Shown here: positions 58,233 to 64,000 of the stretch, in pieces | Layout: every line of letters starts with the position of its first letter | How positions within the stretch are numbered: position 1 is the stretch's first letter | Origin: Siphonodentalium dalli | Lineage: Eukaryota; Mollusca; Scaphopoda; Gadilida; Siphonodentaliidae | Length of the DNA: 64,000 bases | NCBI GenBank assembly: GCA_032622095.1 | Contig: CP136061.1 | Location: 120,476,754-120,540,753, forward strand | Direction of reading: 5' to 3' | Notes under the pieces: generated by a model | Database searches by the model: none | What the model was told of the DNA's origin: nothing | Seen by the model: only the letters and a program-made list of their open reading frames with translations | Program-made: the position numbers and the translations under genes

Positions 58233-61200
58233 GTATAGTCGTTGTGGTGATTTTGGAGGGTGAACGTAGAAAAAATTGTTATAAAGCCAGTTTTGGTGTC
58301 ATTTTGACCGGGAATGTTTGGACAACAATATATCCAAAATCCGCTAAAATCCGCTTTGGGGAAATGTTTTTACAGTCATTTGAATACAGGACGTTTCGTC
58401 ATTATGCCACAAAATTACGTAATGCAGATAAATACAAACAGTTTACTTGTGTTAGCTCGCAAACCATTAATGCGTGGCAAGTTCGCATGGATAATTGTCA
58501 TATGATGATACGACAACATGACCCACCACAGTGTAAGCCATATTTGCCCCCACCAATAAAGAGCGTTAAGTAAAATAGCATACATAAAGAGCGTTTTGTG
58601 AGCGTTGGAGGAAAACACCACAATAAGCCATGTGTGCGCTCCAGTGATAAAGCACGTTATCGTAGAACGACATAACGCACTTCACTGCAGTTGTGCAAAC
58701 CACAAGTCGCATTGTTCAGTTGTTTCTAATATATCACTTCGATTTGTATCTCTAATTGTGAAAGTTGTAAAAGTAGCTTTTTTAGGAGTCGGACACATGT
58801 TTCCTGTTGAAACCTAACGGTGACAACGTACGCAGGAGATTTGTTTTGGTTAATTTGATTGCTTCATTCGTTGTTCTCGTGTTCTGTTTTATTATTGCAT
58901 ATTTATTCTCGCTCTATTTCATTTCTCATTGTTGATAATGGCCGACAATCGTACCGTCGGCGATGAGCTTAACCCAGCTGAAGACCTCTGTGTCATATGT
59001 GGTTTTGGTTTTGTTAATGATCCACCGGTAAAGGTGGGGGCAAAATGTATTGTGACTCTCATAAGCTGTTGCGGACAACGGGGGCGACCTAATTTGAAAC
59101 AATACCTCACCGCGTGCAGCCAGGTGACGCCTGTCGACAAAGTGCTGGTGCATGCAGGTTGCCGGAGAGATTTTACCGACACAAAAAGAAAGACACAAGA
59201 TAATTTGGTGGTTTCAGAAGCGAAAAGACTACGATCTGATGCAACGCCAATCAATATAGCAGAAGACTGCTTAATATGTGGAGTTCATACAAGCACTGAT
59301 GTTAGACACCCAGATAGGTCCACACCAATGAGCCAAGTAGAGACCATCCCTTTCAGGGACAAGCTCTTACAATGCTGTGCGCATAGACAGGATGCTTTAG
59401 CACATGACGTGGAGAAGCGCATTCAAGGGCGCATTGACTTGGTAGCAGCATAGTATATCTGACTCGATTCTTGCAAGGCAAGGATGTGAGTCAACCCGAG
59501 ACAGGAAAAGCAGATCGAAGATCAGATCAGGGTATGAAACATTGGTTCGAAACGATTTGTAATTGGTTCGAGACAGAAGCTGGTGCTGAATTAACACTGT
59601 TAGTGAGTTACATTCCAGAATGGTTGAATTCGCAGGTGAGTCAGAGGTTTATACTATTAAAAGTTTGAAAGGTAACATAGAGGAATACTATGCAGAATTC
59701 ATTTTCTTCGCCGAGGTTAAGGGACGGAAGGATGTCGTTTGTTTTCGAAATATGGCCAAATTCATTATAAATGAAAAGTGGTACACTGATAAAAAACAGG
59801 ATTTAGATGAGGAGGCAGACAGGATTGTCTTGACTGCAGCAAGAATAATAAAAGCACAAATAAGGGAGGCCGATTACAGTCGCGAATCTTATCCACCCAG
59901 TGACACTATATCTATTATTAGTCAGGGGCGAAATTGGATCCCGAATCACCTGCAAGCCTACTAAAGATTTTAATTCCGTCCGATGTCAAGCAGAATAGCA
60001 TCGGTCATTCCATTGTACATGGTGCTCGTCCACATTCGGTTATAACACCAACGCTGTTTGGACTGGGTGTAGAAATGGACAATGTGTTTGGTTCCAAATG
60101 GCTAGTGAACGAGTTATCCCGGTTGGGATTCTCTGTTACCCACGATGAAGTTGAGAGGTACAAGCAATCCGTCATTCAGATCGAAACGCCCAGTCAAATA
60201 CTAACTGACTATGCCTTCGTTCAGTGGGTGGCAGATAATGTCGACCACAACATAGCAACTCTAGATGGCAAGGGGACCTTCCATGGAATGGGGATAGTTG
60301 CAATATCTGCACCCATGAATCAATCAGCACTGAACATGAAATCGCGTGTAATCATGAGACAAAAGCGGTTGAGGGTTGATGAGCTCGTGAAAAACAAAGG
60401 AGTGTCCATCTCCCAATATGTTGATGTTATTGGCAAAGGAATTTCCAATATCAAACTGAAACCTCTTCTTCATTTGTCCACACCATATACCCTCCCATCT
60501 GACCTCAGCACAGATCTGATGTGGCACTCAGCATGCTTTTTCAGTAAGAGTGAAAAACCTAGCGCGAACTGGTCAGGTTTCATGCAAAGTGCTTACTCGC
60601 AGGACGACACTCTGACCGCTGAGAAATCAGATGTTCTGTTCCTTCCCATCATCGATCTGAATCCGTCAGATGACGATTGCATTTATTCTACACTCATTTA
60701 TGTTGAGGAACAGGCACGTAGATTGAACATCCACACGCCATGTATCACTTTCGACCAGCCGTTGTGGCTCAAGGCTGTAAACATAATAAGTTCTAAGTCG
60801 ATGAACATAGTGTGTAGGCTGGGCGGATTTCACACTGTAATGAGCTTCATGGGGAGTATCGGTTCGATGACGAAGGGGTCGGGGTTAGAAGAAGCTTTGG
60901 AGAAAGTGTACGGTCAGAACACAGTGACCCATATGATATCTGGAAAGGCAGTGTCGAGGGCATTGCGTGGTTACTACCTAGTTGAGGCTGCGCTTTTCAA
61001 TAAGTTGATAGCTGAAGTTGTCCCAGTTGAAAAGGACGGCAGTTCTGCGGACATCGAATCGGTAATGGAACAAGATGACATAGAAGCCTCACACATGCAA
61101 CAGGGTGATGTACACGTTGTTGGTGAAAACACGATGGGCAAAATGCACCAGAGTGAAATGGGCAGAATACAAAAACTGCGTGAAGAGATTGAAATTGGTG

Positions 61201-62194
61201 TTGTTCCTATATCCGCGGCTGCGGACTCAACTGAACTGTTGAAGGTCGAGCAATGTATCAATTGTTATAAATCACTGCTTGTCAAAGAATCCCTCACAGC
61301 AAAATTGTGGGTGCAGTATATGGATTATGTGCAAACCCTAAAGAACTTCATCCGTGCTGAGCGAACAGGGGATTGGAATCTGCATATTGTAACATTAGGG
61401 AAGATGCTGAACCTCTTCGCAGCCACTAGTCATATAAATTACGCAAAGAGCTGCAGACTATATCACCAAATGATGCTAGAATTACCAGTGAAGCATCCTT
61501 GTGTACATCAGTGTTTGAGGAACATGGCTTCCATGTAGCCCGTAGAAGTAGCAGATTCTGGGCGGGGTTATCAACCGATCTTATACACTGAATAATGACG
61601 TATTGAATGCTGAGGGGTTGGGTTGGGAACGACGTGGTGAGGATCTTTCCCCAGTCACGACTGACCAGAATGCAGCCCAAGACGAATTGCTCAAGTTTGT
61701 ACGGTGCAAGTGTAAGATGTCATAAAAAAACCATGTGACACCAATGTGTGTACATGTCGCAAACATGGTCTGAAATGTGTTATCGCTTGTGGAAATTGTC
61801 GTGGAGAGGGCTGCGTGAATTCAGAAGAGGTTCTGATAGATGACGAGGGTGAGGTCTGAGTATAAATGATATATTTGACACACAAGTGTCGAAATCATGA
61901 AGTATTTCTCATTCTGGTCATCACTGGCTGATTTCGATCAACAAAATAAACAAAAGAAATAATTGTCATTTTAGCGGCCATTTTGGTTGCCATCTTTTGA
62001 CTGTGACTGATATTTGGTCATTGTGACTCCCGTGGAATCCTTTGTCAAACGTGATGACATTTGTACGAGAGCAAACTCATTACCCCTACCTCACGGATTT
62101 TGGATATGTTATTCCTGATACTTTTGCGCGCAAAATGAGACCAAAACCAGCTTTATAACAATTTTTTCCAGGTTCAACTTCCCGACGACCACAC
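58233..62194 (+). mobile_element. 4-kb TIR transposon with TA target duplication
   Basis: The ends are inverted repeats of about 70-80 bp: GTATAGTCGTTG at the left and the complement of GTGTGGTCGTCG at the right, both followed inward by GAAAAAATTGTTATAAAGC and GTTTTGGTSTCATTTTG-type text. TA lies directly outside each end (58231-58232, 62195-62196). It carries a broken gene for a multi-copy metazoan protein. It lies antisense in the intron between the two-finger exon and HD5. Confidence 0.8.
58938..61859 (+). pseudogene. Transposon-encoded multi-copy protein of unknown function, frameshifted
   Basis: Five consecutive frames make up one ancestral protein of nearly 1000 residues. 58938-59453 has CVICGFGF and CLICG zinc-like motifs; a stop and shift lead to 59471-59665 (MKHWFETICNWFE); 59620-59964 has EVKGRKDVVCFRNMAKFI; 59934-61538 has IPSDVKQNSIGHSIVHGARP, WVADNVDHNIATLDGKGTFH, TFDQPLWLKAV and RLGGFHTVMSFMGSIG; 61521-61607 has RFWAGLSTDLI; 61734-61859 is a Cys-rich tail (CTCRKHGLKC, CGNCRGEGC). 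I recognise this as a family found in many copies in cnidarian and mollusc genomes, of no established function. Three frameshifts and several stops make this copy inactive, though the 534-residue core is open. Confidence 0.82.
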
Positions 62195-62873
62195 TAGAAT
62201 AGCGTTGTGCGTTGGCATGTTTAATTAAAATTTTATTGAAATATCAGCGTTGATCAAATTATATTGCTGTGAGCCACAAGAGAGTGTTTCATATCACTTT
62301 AATAACAGGCGAGTGTACTGTGTGCATTTTAAGGAGACACGTACTTACACAAAAGTATATCACCCCATTATTTTCCGAGCGCGTGTAGACAGAAAAAAAG
62401 AAGACAAACCAATCGCACAGAAGTAAAACAAACGCTTTTTTAGACCACATCAGGAATATAGACTGTGGAACGCTCTTTCTTTTCTTTTCCATGTCGTGCA
62501 AATGGCTGTTTTCTGTTTGGGTTCCAAACACCTTGTTAAACGTTGTATTTTGTATGACGTCAATGCGTCTTTCTGGGACATTTATTACTCATTGACAGGT
62601 ATAGTTTAAGGATTTATAGACCCATAAAGGATACCGGGTAAAATTCAATATTGTCCCATTTCATAGCTTTGACCAACATTTTCAAAAGTTGGGAATTTCA
62701 TGGCTAATATGACATTAATTTGAAATTTAAACTATCGAAATGATCTCATGCAAACAGTTTTAACCTAAAATTTTGAAACGTTCGACAAAAATTCGACAAA
62801 GTTGATCGAAACCTGCCCATCAAACTGCTCTCCAAAACAAAGCTAATTCACACTAGTTCTTACATGTTCTCAC
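62195..62873 (-). other. Intron 3' of the two-finger exon
   Basis: Plain AT-rich intronic DNA between the donor at 62873 and the transposon at 58233-62194. The minus-strand frame at 62289-62531 has no recognised domain. Confidence 0.5.
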
Positions 62874-64000
62874 CTTTATCAGTAACCAACAGTTGTGGAA
62901 CAACTGTGCTACACCTTTGCCTTTGGCTGTGACTTTGTGGAACCCAATCATCATCACTGTCATTATCAGAGTCATCTCTTGGATCAAAGTCGCTGTCAGA
63001 TTCGGCGGTATCGGAATCCTTTAGTCCTTTAGCTACATTTGTGCCACTGTTGGAGCTGTCGGTAGATGTCATAATGACAGTAGAAACACCATCAGATGGT
63101 TCAACAGGTTTGTGATTCTTCATATGACTCTGGAGTAGAGCCTCAGTCCTACATGACCTTGTGCATACTTGACACATATAATCTCTTGTATTTGACAACT
63201 GTGAAGATTCAATGTATGAAGTGGCTATGTCGCATGTCCGTACGGTTGAACCACGATCACCGACTCTGTCACGTTCTATATGTTCATTAGATTCAACTGC
63301 TTTGTCTGTGGAATCCCCCCTTTGTCGGGATTCGACCGTCGCTATTGGACGCGACAAGCCTTCTGTGTTTTCTGGACAATCATTGATTGCTCTACAAGGC
63401 ACAGATACAATCTTCATGGTAAGTCCCCTCGAGTTCGCAATTTTGTGACGGAGCACGTCTATCTCCTGATGCATTAAGTTTTGTCCTTTATGTCGAAAAG
63501 GCTTGTCATTCAGCATGTGGTGATGTCGTTTCTTTGTCCGCATTCTATATCCAGATGTTGTATATTTACTCTGGATGTTTGTCCACTCCCTTTTTCGCAA
63601 AACCTTCAACTGTATCTTCTCAGGAATATGACTCTTAACATTCCGCCCATTGTCATTGTTACCAAGGGATCGCCGGTTCCTAATCACTGTACCATAACTT
63701 TTCAGGCCTGGACCCGGCAACCAATCGTCATCGATTTCGTCACTGCTGGCGTTGCCGAACGCCTGCTCGGCAATCTCAATTTGTTTCGTTCTAAGGCAAT
63801 GTCCACACCCACCCGTCGTGACGTGGTTTAGCATGTGGTTCTCTAACATAAGTTTACTCCTACATGACTTTTTGCATACACGACATTCATATTCTGCGTC
63901 TCCAGTCGGAGGAGATGCAACATAAGCCTCTTCGATTAACTCCCTCTCTACGCGGACTGGAACGTTGTCACTGAACATTGTCCTATCCACAGCACTACAT
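62874..64000 (-). CDS. 5' exon with two C2H2 fingers and acidic modules (partial)
   Basis: The frame is open from the right window edge to a donor GTGAGA after GAT AAA G, phase 1 like the exons downstream. Counting from a GTG at 63990 (a first ATG lies at 63978), fingers sit at residues 34-56 (YECRVCKKSC..H) and 271-293 (YMCQVCTRSC..H). Each is followed by an acidic stretch with DDDWLP (87-92) or DDDWVP (346-351), so finger plus acidic motif is duplicated. A basic region (about 105-185) with KREWTN and TKKRHHH may hold a nuclear localisation signal. The start and any earlier exons lie outside the window. I do not recognise the family. The six homeodomain exons and the ten-finger exon follow on the same strand. 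Confidence 0.8.

Overview
The window is eukaryotic: coding sequence is split into short exons with GT-AG introns, intergenic DNA is AT-rich, and transposable elements of nearly every class fill the space. The repeat set (head-to-tail Helitron-like elements, repeats ending in CAGGTGAGCTAAAA, Penelope-like, piggyBac, hAT and MULE elements) and a widespread metazoan transposon gene suggest a marine lophotrochozoan, most likely a mollusc. The species assignment is inference.

Layout. 0-4 kb, minus strand: two exons of the proteasome alpha-1 subunit gene (PSMA1), which continues off the left edge. 4-10 kb: two hAT elements with perfect 8-bp target duplications, a piggyBac-type MITE and tandem repeats. 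11-25 kb: a nest of elements, several with clusters of short element-specific iterons at both ends, including a 2.7-kb Mutator-like element (MULE) with a broken transposase gene and a 0.5-kb relative inserted inside it. 25-34 kb: MITEs, a satellite, two Helitron-like elements in tandem, and a 1-kb tandem duplication with promoter-like motifs and long hairpins. 33.7-39.8 kb: a composite region bounded by inverted repeats that encloses a decayed Penelope-like retroelement.

41-64 kb, minus strand: eight exons that appear to form one gene. A 5' exon with two C2H2 fingers is followed by six separate homeodomain-like exons and a 3' exon with ten C2H2-type fingers. All splice junctions are phase 1 and all six homeodomain exons are multiples of three, so any could be skipped or duplicated without breaking the frame. 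Only one of the six homeodomains keeps the canonical Asn51. The architecture recalls the zinc-finger homeobox classes (ZFHX, ZHX/HOMEZ), but I do not recognise an orthologue. Introns hold a 4-kb TIR transposon with a multi-copy gene of unknown function, a young LINE fragment flanked by an unusually long (about 745 bp) direct duplication, and many palindromic MITEs.

No operons, CRISPR arrays, rRNA or convincing tRNA genes were seen. Exon boundaries come from splice consensus and reading frame only; no transcript evidence was available.
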